A DNA stretch of 64,000 bases, from contig NZ_SOSI01000001.1 in assembly GCF_029760855.1 (NCBI RefSeq), positions 186,001 to 250,000 on the forward strand, written 5' to 3'. Each line of letters opens with the position of its first letter. Position 1 is the first letter of the stretch. Below are positions 35,683 to 43,820 of the stretch, piece after piece. The notes beneath the pieces were generated by a model. It saw nothing but the letters and a program-made list of their open reading frames with translations. It was not told where the DNA came from and did not search any database. Source of the DNA: Erythrobacter litoralis (GTDB taxonomy: Bacteria > Pseudomonadota > Alphaproteobacteria > Sphingomonadales > Sphingomonadaceae). Both the position numbers and the translations under genes were made by a program.

Positions 35683-36399
35683 ATGGAAAAGGCCGCCGCC
35701 CCGCAAAGCTTCCGCTTCTACGATCTGGTGATGGCGGCCTTCGTCACCATCCTGTTGCTGAGCAACCTGATCGGTGCGGCGAAGCCTGCCGCCGTCACGC
35801 TTCCCTTCGTCGGCGATTGGTCGTTTGGCGCGGGGGTGCTGTTCTTTCCCGTCAGTTACATCGTCGGCGACGTTCTCACCGAAGTATACGGCTATGCCCG
35901 CACACGGCGCGTCATCTGGACCGGGTTCGCAGCGCTGCTGTTCATGGCGTTCATGGCATGGGTGGTGGTTGCGCTTCCGCCTGCGGATGGGTGGCCGGGG
36001 CAGGAGGCCTACGAGTTCGTCTTCGGCAATTCGTGGCGAATCGTGTTGGCGTCGATCGTGGCGTTCTGGGCCGGGGAGTTTGCGAACAGCTTCGTTATGG
36101 CGAAGATGAAGGTATGGACAGCGGGCAAGCACCTGTGGACGCGGACCATCGGATCCACCGTGGTCGGACAAGGGCTCGACAGCCTCATCTTCTATCCTCT
36201 GGCGTTCTGGGGCCTGGCGGGCTGGCCGGTCGAATTGATCTGGCAGGTCGTCCTGTCGCAATGGGCGATCAAGACGGCATGGGAAGCTCTTCTGACGCCG
36301 GTCACGTATCTCGTCGTCAACCGCCTGAAACGCGCGGAAGGGGTGGACGTCTTCGATACCGACACCGATTTCTCCCCCTTCGCCAAAGCGGGGTCCTGA
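35683..36399 (+). CDS. yhhQ: Queuosine precursor transporter, YhhQ family
   Basis: 238 residues with about six helices. The VUT-1/YhhQ signature is present: FVTILLLSNLIGAAK, FPVSYIVGDVLTEVYGYARTRR and the later RTIGSTVVGQGLDSLIF. It imports preQ0/preQ1 for queuosine in tRNA. A short hairpin follows. Confidence 0.93.
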   Translation: MEKAAAPQSFRFYDLVMAAFVTILLLSNLIGAAKPAAVTLPFVGDWSFGAGVLFFPVSYIVGDVLTEVYGYARTRRVIWTGFAALLFMAFMAWVVVALPPADGWPGQEAYEFVFGNSWRIVLASIVAFWAGEFANSFVMAKMKVWTAGKHLWTRTIGSTVVGQGLDSLIFYPLAFWGLAGWPVELIWQVVLSQWAIKTAWEALLTPVTYLVVNRLKRAEGVDVFDTDTDFSPFAKAGS

Positions 36400-36406
36400 A
36401 AAGGAA

Positions 36407-36430
36407 AAGGGCGACCGCGAGGCCGCCCTT
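36407..36430. terminator. Short hairpin between convergent yhhQ and TonB receptor genes
   Basis: AAGGGCG (36407-36413) pairs with CGCCCTT (36424-36430) around a 10-nt loop, in the 54-bp space between convergent genes. The T run is short, so termination is likely but weakly supported. Confidence 0.5.
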
Positions 36431-36453
36431 CCCTGTCGATCCGAGATACCAGC

Positions 36454-39400
36454 TTAAAACTTAGCGCCAACGCCGATGCCGTAGCGACGGGGTTCGAGCG
36501 TGAAGATATTCGTGAAGTTCCCCGAAGTGGCGTCGGTCACGTAAAGGCCGGTGATCGAGTTCGCATCGAAGATGTTCTGAATGAAGCCGCGCACATAGAA
36601 ACGCTCATCCGGACTATTGAGCTGGATCTGCGCATTCGCCTGCACGAACGGCTCGATCCGGTTCACCCGGCCGTTGAACACATTGCCGAACTGCTCGCCC
36701 GTGAAGGCGACGTCGAAGCGAGGCACGAGGGTCATGCCGTTGGCGAAATCGGCGGTATACTGGACGCCGGCGGATGCCTTGTATTCCGGAGCCTGGGGCA
36801 GCTTGTTGCCCTTCAGGTTCACTTCGACACCCGGGCTCAGAACCGCGATGCCGCCGAATGCCTGACCTAGGGTGACGCCGGGCAAGTTTACGGCATCGAC
36901 AGGAAGCGCCGTCGAATCATTCAGCGCGCTACAGATGCTGAACGCCCCGGTCGATGCGATACCGCTGTCGGACGGGAAGGCCGTCGGTGCGCGCAGGCCG
37001 AGGTTCTGGTTTATCGCAGCGACGTATCCATTCGCATTCGCACCGGTAACGGCACAGAACGATCCGTTGGAGATATCCTTGATGATCACCGCATTGGGAT
37101 CGCCACCGCCGGGATCGCGCGGGTTGGAGAAGAACTGGTCGCCGGCAACCTCCGCGTTGAGATAGCTCACATTGAGATTGACCAACCAGTTGCGGCTGGG
37201 TGCCAAGATCGTTTCGAGTTCGAGCCCCCAGATGTTCGCATCGATCGTATCGTTAACAGATGTTCGCGAGACGATCCGGCTGAGTTGCAGGTCGTTGTAC
37301 TTGTAATAGAAGCCGGTCAGGTTGATCTGCGCGGCGCCATTGGCGAACGTGTTTTTCGAACCGATCTCGAATGCATCCACGATCTCGGAATCGAAGAACT
37401 CCTGAACCTGGAATTCCGGCGGCACGGGCGGATTGATGCCACCCGATTTGTAACCGCGCGAATAGGACGCATAAATGGTGTTGTCCGGCGTGATGCTGAA
37501 GTCGATCACCGCGCGTCCGGTGAACTCGTCGAACGAGGCATCCCGAACCTGGAATGGTTGGTTGCCCGGCGTGCTCTGATCCGCATCGAACGTTCCTGCA
37601 AAGGGCGAGTCGAATGGTGCGCCGTCGTTCGAGAACGGATTGAGGAAATTGGCGAAGGTCGTACGCGCAGTCACCGTTTTGCTATCGTTATTGTACCGTA
37701 GGCCGCCGGTGAGCTGCAACCGGTCGCTGATGTCGAAATAGACTTCGCCGAAGAGCCCATAGCTCTCCAGCTTGTAGTTCGCCGAATTATTTCGATACAT
37801 CGAGGTTGCAAGATAGGACGGCGGCAAAGGAGCCGGTGCGCCGTCATCATCCGTATTCGCGAAAGCCGAGAACGTGCCGAGTATACCGGCCGCGTAATCC
37901 AGACCGAACGAGTTCACATAGTAGTTGTTGTCGATGATTTCGGTCTCGGCATAGATGCCGCCCACCAGGAAATTGAACGGCCCATCGAAATCGCTCGAAA
38001 GGATGGCTTCGGCAGACCAGGCGTTCTGGTCCTGGTTCGAACGATCGAACGCGAGCGGAACATCGGAGCAGATCGAATTACCTTCGAATGCGCCACGATT
38101 ACCGTCGTCATTGTCGGACGTACAAAGCACGCCGTTCGGCCCATTGGGGATCAGGGCCTGAGCGATCGGCGCGAAATACGCGTTCGATCCCGGTACGAAG
38201 CCGACGACCGCACCGGTGGTCGGATCGTTGATCGGAATGCCGTTCGCTGCAAGGAACGCAAGTGTGTTCAGACCTTGCGCAAAGCCTGTCCGGTCGAGGA
38301 TGCCGAGATTGTAATCCTGTCGGCTGTCGACGCTGTTTTCCTGATAGATGCCGGTGACGGACAGGTTCATCGCGCCGAAGCTCTGGTCGAGATGCGCCTG
38401 AACCTGCAATTCGTCGGCGAAGTATTCGGGCGTGAACGCGGTGTTGACGGTGCGAACGTCGTTCGGCTCGTCGAAGTTCGCGTATCCGTCCTGGCCATAC
38501 ACGCTGCCCAGTGCGAGGCTTTCGGGGATGCCTTGGATGCGGAACAATTCGACGCTCGGAAGCACGGCTGCGAGGGTCGAGTTGGCATTGGTGCTGTCGA
38601 AATCGAGCCGATTGTTCAGGCATCCCAGCACGCCCGTGGGGTCGCGCTGGCAAAGCTGCTTCTGGATGCGCAGACGATCGTCGTCCTCGCGGAAGTAATA
38701 GCCCATTACGTCGATGACAGTGCTGTCCGTCGGCTCGAAGCGGACGGAGCCGCGAATGGCATACATGTCGCGGCCGTCGATATCGGAATCGTCGAACAGG
38801 TTGGTCGTGTACCCGTCCCGGTTGAGGTAGAACCCGGCAAGCCGCACGCCGATGGCATCACCGACCGGTACGTTGACCATGCCCTTCGCGCGGATGCTAT
38901 TGTAATTGCCGTATTCGAAATCCGCACGCGCGCCGAAGCCGGAGAGGTCCGGCTTCGCGGTCACGACGTTGACCACTCCCGAAGTGGCGTTCCGGCCGAA
39001 CAGTGTACCCTGCGGACCGCGCAGGACTTCGATCCGTTCGAGGTCGAAAAATTCGGTTTCGAACAGGCGCGTGCCGAACAGGGGCGAACCGTTGACGTGA
39101 ATGCCAGTCGCACTGTCGCAGGTGACGCCGACGCACAGATCGCCGACGCCGCGAATGGTGAAGCTCGAGGACGTGAAATTCGACTTGGTGAAGGAGACGT
39201 TGGGCAGGGTCAGCTGAAGATCGCTCGAATTTTCGATCTGCTGCGCCTCCAAGGCTTCGGTATCGAAGGCGCTGACTGCGATCGGCACTTCCTGCAGGCT
39301 TTGCGCCTGGCGCTGTGCGGTCACGATGATGACCGGCATGGAATTCTGCGTCGTCGTTTCTTCCGCAATCCCGGATTCGCTGCTGTCGCCGGTAACGTCT

Positions 39401-39471
39401 TGCGCGAATGCCGGTGTTGCGATGGCTCCGGCGCACGCGCCCGCCATCAGGAATGCCCTGATCTTCATCAA
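36454..39471 (-). CDS. TonB-dependent outer membrane receptor
   Basis: 1005 residues. Signal peptide 1-23 (MMKIRAFLMAGACAGAIATPAFA). The TonB-box/plug start is MPVIIVTAQRQAQSLQEVPIAVSAF, then plug motifs ERIEVLRGPQGTLFGRNATSGVVNVVTAKP, and a beta barrel ending in Phe (GIGVGAKF). This TAQRRxQSLQDVP class is greatly expanded in sphingomonads and takes up carbohydrate, polyaromatic or siderophore-like ligands; substrate unknown here. The barrel has several inserts of 30-60 residues rich in Asn/Asp. No adjacent transport genes. Confidence 0.9.
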   Translation of the reverse strand: MMKIRAFLMAGACAGAIATPAFAQDVTGDSSESGIAEETTTQNSMPVIIVTAQRQAQSLQEVPIAVSAFDTEALEAQQIENSSDLQLTLPNVSFTKSNFTSSSFTIRGVGDLCVGVTCDSATGIHVNGSPLFGTRLFETEFFDLERIEVLRGPQGTLFGRNATSGVVNVVTAKPDLSGFGARADFEYGNYNSIRAKGMVNVPVGDAIGVRLAGFYLNRDGYTTNLFDDSDIDGRDMYAIRGSVRFEPTDSTVIDVMGYYFREDDDRLRIQKQLCQRDPTGVLGCLNNRLDFDSTNANSTLAAVLPSVELFRIQGIPESLALGSVYGQDGYANFDEPNDVRTVNTAFTPEYFADELQVQAHLDQSFGAMNLSVTGIYQENSVDSRQDYNLGILDRTGFAQGLNTLAFLAANGIPINDPTTGAVVGFVPGSNAYFAPIAQALIPNGPNGVLCTSDNDDGNRGAFEGNSICSDVPLAFDRSNQDQNAWSAEAILSSDFDGPFNFLVGGIYAETEIIDNNYYVNSFGLDYAAGILGTFSAFANTDDDGAPAPLPPSYLATSMYRNNSANYKLESYGLFGEVYFDISDRLQLTGGLRYNNDSKTVTARTTFANFLNPFSNDGAPFDSPFAGTFDADQSTPGNQPFQVRDASFDEFTGRAVIDFSITPDNTIYASYSRGYKSGGINPPVPPEFQVQEFFDSEIVDAFEIGSKNTFANGAAQINLTGFYYKYNDLQLSRIVSRTSVNDTIDANIWGLELETILAPSRNWLVNLNVSYLNAEVAGDQFFSNPRDPGGGDPNAVIIKDISNGSFCAVTGANANGYVAAINQNLGLRAPTAFPSDSGIASTGAFSICSALNDSTALPVDAVNLPGVTLGQAFGGIAVLSPGVEVNLKGNKLPQAPEYKASAGVQYTADFANGMTLVPRFDVAFTGEQFGNVFNGRVNRIEPFVQANAQIQLNSPDERFYVRGFIQNIFDANSITGLYVTDATSGNFTNIFTLEPRRYGIGVGAKF

Positions 39472-39632
39472 CCTCTCCTCGTATCGAGGGGCGCCTCTTA
39501 CAGGGCGCTCCCGTCGCGATCAGGGTATCAGGAAATTAAAACGTGGCAAGCGAGCGACGCTGCGCAACAACGTTTCGCGCATTTAACGCAATTCTAAGAC
39601 TGATTGCGTTGCCGTGAGACAACACTTTTCCG

Positions 39633-40661
39633 TCACAGGTCGAGCAGGTCGGCACTCTTCGCGATATGTGCGATGCCGCGCTTGCCGTTCGGATCGCGAG
39701 CAAGCTGCACGATGACGTCGATCACGCTGGCGGCATAAGCGATGGTGTCGGAGCGGGTCAGCCCGATGCCGGTCTGCATAACCATCAGCGAAAGCTGCTC
39801 CAGCGCGCCGCGCAGGCTGTTGGCATGGATGGTGGAAAAGCTGCCGGGGTGGCCGGTGTTGATTGCGCGCAGGAAGCTGACACTTTCCGCACCGCGCAAT
39901 TCGCCCAGCACGATCCGATCGGGGCGGAGGCGAAGAGCAGCCTGAAGCAGCTCGTTGGCCGTGACCTTCGCCTCGCCGAGCTCGCCCTTTACGGCGACGA
40001 GACCGACGCCGTTCGCACCCGGGAACTTCAGTTCAGGCGTATCCTCGACCAGCACGACCCGTTCCTGTTTGGGAATTTCGCCGAGCATGGCGTTGAGGAA
40101 CGTCGTCTTGCCGGTGCTGGTGCCGCCGGAAACGAGGATGGTGCGGCGCTGCTTGATCGCCTCGCGCAAGAACGCGACCGGATTGGCCTGCGGATCGGGC
40201 ATCGCCCCTTCCACCGGCGGGGCGAGCGGACCGGTGTCGTAGGCATCGAGCGGCAGGTCGAGCCGGCGGTGGCGGCGGATCGCCATCGCCCAGTGCTTGC
40301 GCGCGGCAGGCGGGCCGCAGAATTGAACACGCGCGCCGTCGGGCAAAGTCGCGCCGAGCAGCGGATGCTCGCGATTGATGCCCTGATGGCTGACCCGCGC
40401 GACCTGTTCGGCCAATCGCTGGATCAGCCGGTCGTCAATGTCGGGTCGCGACACGCGCTGCATCCCGCCACCGGCGCTCGCATCTTCGATCCAGACCTCG
40501 CCCGGACCGTTGACGAGGATTTCCGTCACCGTGTCGCGATCGAGCCATTCGCGGAACGGCTCAAGATAGGCGTCGAGATAGACGCTCCGCTCGCCAGGCA
40601 AATCGACGCGCGGCGCATCGTCGATATCGCCCTGGACGAGAGATGCCACGTCGGCGCTCAT
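39633..40661 (-). CDS. virB11: Type IV secretion ATPase VirB11
   Basis: 342 residues. EILVNGPGEVWIED marks the N-terminal domain, GGTSTGKTTFLN (179-190) is Walker A, the Asp box is VLVEDTPEL, and RPDRIVLGELRGAES and STIHANS are the Walker B and His boxes of the secretion ATPase family. It forms a hexameric ring at the inner membrane powering pilus or substrate handling. It is the last gene of the virB cluster and lies 17 bases after virB10. Confidence 0.95.
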   Translation of the reverse strand: MSADVASLVQGDIDDAPRVDLPGERSVYLDAYLEPFREWLDRDTVTEILVNGPGEVWIEDASAGGGMQRVSRPDIDDRLIQRLAEQVARVSHQGINREHPLLGATLPDGARVQFCGPPAARKHWAMAIRRHRRLDLPLDAYDTGPLAPPVEGAMPDPQANPVAFLREAIKQRRTILVSGGTSTGKTTFLNAMLGEIPKQERVVLVEDTPELKFPGANGVGLVAVKGELGEAKVTANELLQAALRLRPDRIVLGELRGAESVSFLRAINTGHPGSFSTIHANSLRGALEQLSLMVMQTGIGLTRSDTIAYAASVIDVIVQLARDPNGKRGIAHIAKSADLLDL

Positions 40662-40678
40662 TCCAGCGGCCGCCTCGC

Positions 40679-41830
40679 TCAGCTTACGGTCGAGAAATCG
40701 AGATCGCGTGCGGTGAAGATGCGGATCGGTTCGCCCTGCCGCACCCGTACGGTCGGTCCACGTTGGCCGTCCTGTTCCGCCGCGGTGGCAGCGGCCGAAT
40801 TGCCCGCCCCGCCGAGGATCACGCCCGCACCGCCAGTCGCCAGCTGGCCAAGGCCACCAACGACGGACAGCAACATCGCCGAACCGAAGCGCTTGAAGAA
40901 GCCATTGCCGGAAACCTTGCCAGCCAGACCAGTAGTTCCGTCGAACCCGATCGCGGGCGATGCGAGGTTGACCGAGGCACCGTCGGGCCGGATCAGCCGG
41001 GTCCAGATGACATAGGCCCGGCGCTGCCCGTTCTGCATGCCGGACTGGTATTGTCCGATCAGGCGGCTCGAACGCGGGACCAAGGTGCGCTTTCCATCGA
41101 AGCTGCGGACATCCTGGCTGACTACGGCGCGCACGAAGCCGGGCACATTGGTATCGATCGCGGTTTCGAGGATCGCGGGTATAAGCGTGCCTTGCGTAAC
41201 CGTGGTCGAGGGGTTGGTCATCGCGGTTGCGCGAGCGGGCGCCCCGCCCACCCCGCCGACGCGACTGGCGAAGTCCGATGCTTCGCCGCGTCCAGCCGGC
41301 GCGTTCTGTGCGGCGTCTCCTGCACCTTCCACGCCCGGCGCTCCGGCGAGGTCCCGCGCCGTGCCCGCATCGAACACAACCGTCGGGCTGTTGTAGCGTT
41401 CTGCGCGTGGTTCGGTCTGCGCCATCGGATCGTTCGACATGATCGGGGCGGGCGCGGGATCGGGATAGGTCTCGAACCCCTGCGACTCAACGGCGGAATA
41501 GTCCGGCTCACCTTCGAACGGCGCCGGCGTGGGCGCGTTTTGCGCCTGTTGCGGCGGCGCCACCTGATCGCTTCCCACGCCTTCGGGCTGAGGATCGAGG
41601 CGGGCGGAGTTCATGCTCCACAAGGTCACCGCACCCAGGCCCGCTATGATCGCGAGACCGGCCACCATACCGAGCGCGTCGGACTTCCCGCCGCCGGGCC
41701 GGGCAACGGCCGGGAAGGCATTGCGCTGCGCAAGATCGATGATCTCGGCATCGGTCTCCTCGCGCGGATCGACGTCGTTCGCGGGGCCTTTTAAAGGCGT
41801 CTTTTCCGGAAACTTGTTGGCTAGACGCAT
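40679..41830 (-). CDS. virB10: Type IV secretion core protein VirB10
   Basis: 383 residues. A short cytosolic N-terminus, one membrane helix (about 52-72), a Pro/Gln/Ala-rich periplasmic linker (80-210), and the TrbI/VirB10 beta-barrel domain (212-380: GTLIPAILETAIDTNVPGFVRAVV, then TLVPRSSRLIGQY). VirB10 spans both membranes in the core complex and responds to ATPases. It shares one base with the virB9 stop. Confidence 0.94.
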   Translation of the reverse strand: MRLANKFPEKTPLKGPANDVDPREETDAEIIDLAQRNAFPAVARPGGGKSDALGMVAGLAIIAGLGAVTLWSMNSARLDPQPEGVGSDQVAPPQQAQNAPTPAPFEGEPDYSAVESQGFETYPDPAPAPIMSNDPMAQTEPRAERYNSPTVVFDAGTARDLAGAPGVEGAGDAAQNAPAGRGEASDFASRVGGVGGAPARATAMTNPSTTVTQGTLIPAILETAIDTNVPGFVRAVVSQDVRSFDGKRTLVPRSSRLIGQYQSGMQNGQRRAYVIWTRLIRPDGASVNLASPAIGFDGTTGLAGKVSGNGFFKRFGSAMLLSVVGGLGQLATGGAGVILGGAGNSAAATAAEQDGQRGPTVRVRQGEPIRIFTARDLDFSTVS

Positions 41831-42624
41831 CAGTCGGCCTTTCTGGAAGCGAGCGCGGCAGGCGCGCCCGATTGGGAGGATGCGGACGCGCGTACGGGCC
41901 CGGTATTGGTCAGCGTGGCGCTATCTTCGCCAGCACGCAGGACGATGATGCGCGGCACGCCGTCGATAACGATGACATCGTCCCGCACGGTGAAGTTCAC
42001 CGGACCTTCGGTGCCTTCGGAATTGGTGACGAGGATCGCGGGGACCGCAGTGCCTTCGGACCAGGTCAGGAAGGTCGCATTTCCATCATCGAAGGTCTGC
42101 TGCGGCAAGAGGTTCGCATCGCCCTCTGCCGACCAGGCGAAGTTGAGATCGCTGGGATCGACGGTCTCGATCGGATCGGCAGGCGCATTAGGCGCGGCAG
42201 CTTCCGTGCCATCGGCACTCGCCAATTGTGCGTCCGCAGGCTTTTCGGGTTCCGGCGGATAGTCGAAGCGCAGCACGTAAAGCGGTTTGGCCGATGGGCC
42301 GGCGACAAGATCGAACAGATAGGTACGCTTGCTGGTAACCACGGTGAGATTCGTGGTTGCCCGCGCTTCGAGTGGTTTCACGAACAGAATATTGGCGCGC
42401 TTGTTCGGCGTGACCTGCCAAGTCTGCGAATTGCCGATGGCGACGTTCTCGATCACCTCGTCGTCGCCGAAAACGATGCTTGCCTGAACGTTGAGCTTGC
42501 CATCGAGGCGGAACACCTTCGCCTCGTCGTACATGACTTGGGAGAGGCGCGCATCGGCGTGGGCCGGTGCCGCCGCCATGCCGGCCAGCGTTATGGCGAG
42601 AAGGGATGCAGACACGCGGATCAT
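41830..42624 (-). CDS. virB9: Type IV secretion core protein VirB9
   Basis: 264 residues. Signal peptide 1-23; the N-terminal domain with VIENVAIGNSQTWQVTPNKRANILFVKPLE is the VirB9/TrbG signature, and the C-terminal domain (about 160-250) is the outer-membrane part that pairs with VirB7. VirB7 itself was not found. It overlaps virB6 by 4 bases. Confidence 0.93.
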   Translation of the reverse strand: MIRVSASLLAITLAGMAAAPAHADARLSQVMYDEAKVFRLDGKLNVQASIVFGDDEVIENVAIGNSQTWQVTPNKRANILFVKPLEARATTNLTVVTSKRTYLFDLVAGPSAKPLYVLRFDYPPEPEKPADAQLASADGTEAAAPNAPADPIETVDPSDLNFAWSAEGDANLLPQQTFDDGNATFLTWSEGTAVPAILVTNSEGTEGPVNFTVRDDVIVIDGVPRIIVLRAGEDSATLTNTGPVRASASSQSGAPAALASRKAD

Positions 42625-43820
42625 GCCGTTTTCTCCGTCGAATTCTTGAGCGAACGCGGCGGGGCGGCCTTGAAGCGGCTGCCGATCCCCTGCGTCCGGC
42701 TGGGCGTTCCGTTAAGCGGCGAGACCTGACCGCCGCCTGAAGCGGTGGCGTATACCTTGGTGGTGCGCGACCCGGAACCGCCGCCCGATCCATCCATGCC
42801 GCCATCGTTTGCCGCCATTGCCACAGGCATGGCCGATACGTCGATCCGCCGGGCATTGGCGCTGGCCTGCGTGGCCGCCTGCGCCTGCGTCAACTGGGGC
42901 GACGGTGGAGGCGCGGGGGCCTGGCCTGCAGCGGCGGCGATCGCCGCGGCGGCTTTCTCTTCTTTCGACGGCGCAAGGCCGAAGACGGTCCAGCCCGCCA
43001 CCATCGTGCCCGCCACCTTGAGCACAAGGATCATCAGCGCGACATGGACCGCGCCGATCATGAAGAACGCCATCCCCGCCTGCGCCGGAACGATGCCCGG
43101 TTGTGCGGTGAGAGCCGACAGGATCGGTACGGCAAGTTCCAACATGACACTCCCGCCAAGCACGGCGAAAAGCGGCGCCAGCGCGCACATCGTGACGCCC
43201 TTGACCCAGCCACCGAAAAGGCCGCGCGTACCGTTGAACAGCGCCATCACCACGAAGATCGGGCCGAGCGCGATCAGCACACCGAGCGCGATCTTCGTCG
43301 TCACCAACAGCCCGATCGTGCCGAGCATAAATAGCATCGCACCGAGCCACATCATCCCCTTGGGGGAGAATGCGGAGATGTCCTCCTGCCCCTCGCCGCT
43401 CGCTTCCTGGATCGCGGTGAACACCACATCGATCTTCTGCGCGAACACATCGGTTGCCGAGCCGCGCGTTCCCGTAAGGACGCCTGCGAGGTAGTCCGGC
43501 GTACCGACGGCCAGGTTCCACACCACGCTCTGATAGGCGACCCAGCTTGTCGCGAAGGTCAGCACGAGTCCCAACGTCATCATGCGCGGTACGAGCGCCC
43601 GCACGCCGATATTCGTGCGACCGGTCAGCAGCAGGAATCCGAAGATGGCGATATAAAGCGTGAGAACGAGCGTCAGAACCGTGCCGAGCGAACCGCCGGG
43701 CGCGAACAGCCGTCCGAATGCGGCGGCGGACGCTTCGCCTGCGATGCAGTCCACCCCGCGAAGGGCGGCGGCAACGCCGTTACCGACCTGCTCGGCGGCC
43801 TGTTGACAGGTTGCACTCAT
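42621..43820 (-). CDS. virB6: Type IV secretion inner membrane protein VirB6
   Basis: 399 residues with about six hydrophobic segments between 25 and 270 (TVLTLVLTLYIAIFGFLLLTG, then GLVLTFATSWVAYQSV), as in the VirB6/TrbL family. The last ~130 residues are a cytosolic or periplasmic Gly/Ala/Gln-rich tail. VirB6 forms part of the substrate channel. It overlaps virB4 by 4 bases. Confidence 0.9.
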   Translation of the reverse strand: MSATCQQAAEQVGNGVAAALRGVDCIAGEASAAAFGRLFAPGGSLGTVLTLVLTLYIAIFGFLLLTGRTNIGVRALVPRMMTLGLVLTFATSWVAYQSVVWNLAVGTPDYLAGVLTGTRGSATDVFAQKIDVVFTAIQEASGEGQEDISAFSPKGMMWLGAMLFMLGTIGLLVTTKIALGVLIALGPIFVVMALFNGTRGLFGGWVKGVTMCALAPLFAVLGGSVMLELAVPILSALTAQPGIVPAQAGMAFFMIGAVHVALMILVLKVAGTMVAGWTVFGLAPSKEEKAAAAIAAAAGQAPAPPPSPQLTQAQAATQASANARRIDVSAMPVAMAANDGGMDGSGGGSGSRTTKVYATASGGGQVSPLNGTPSRTQGIGSRFKAAPPRSLKNSTEKTA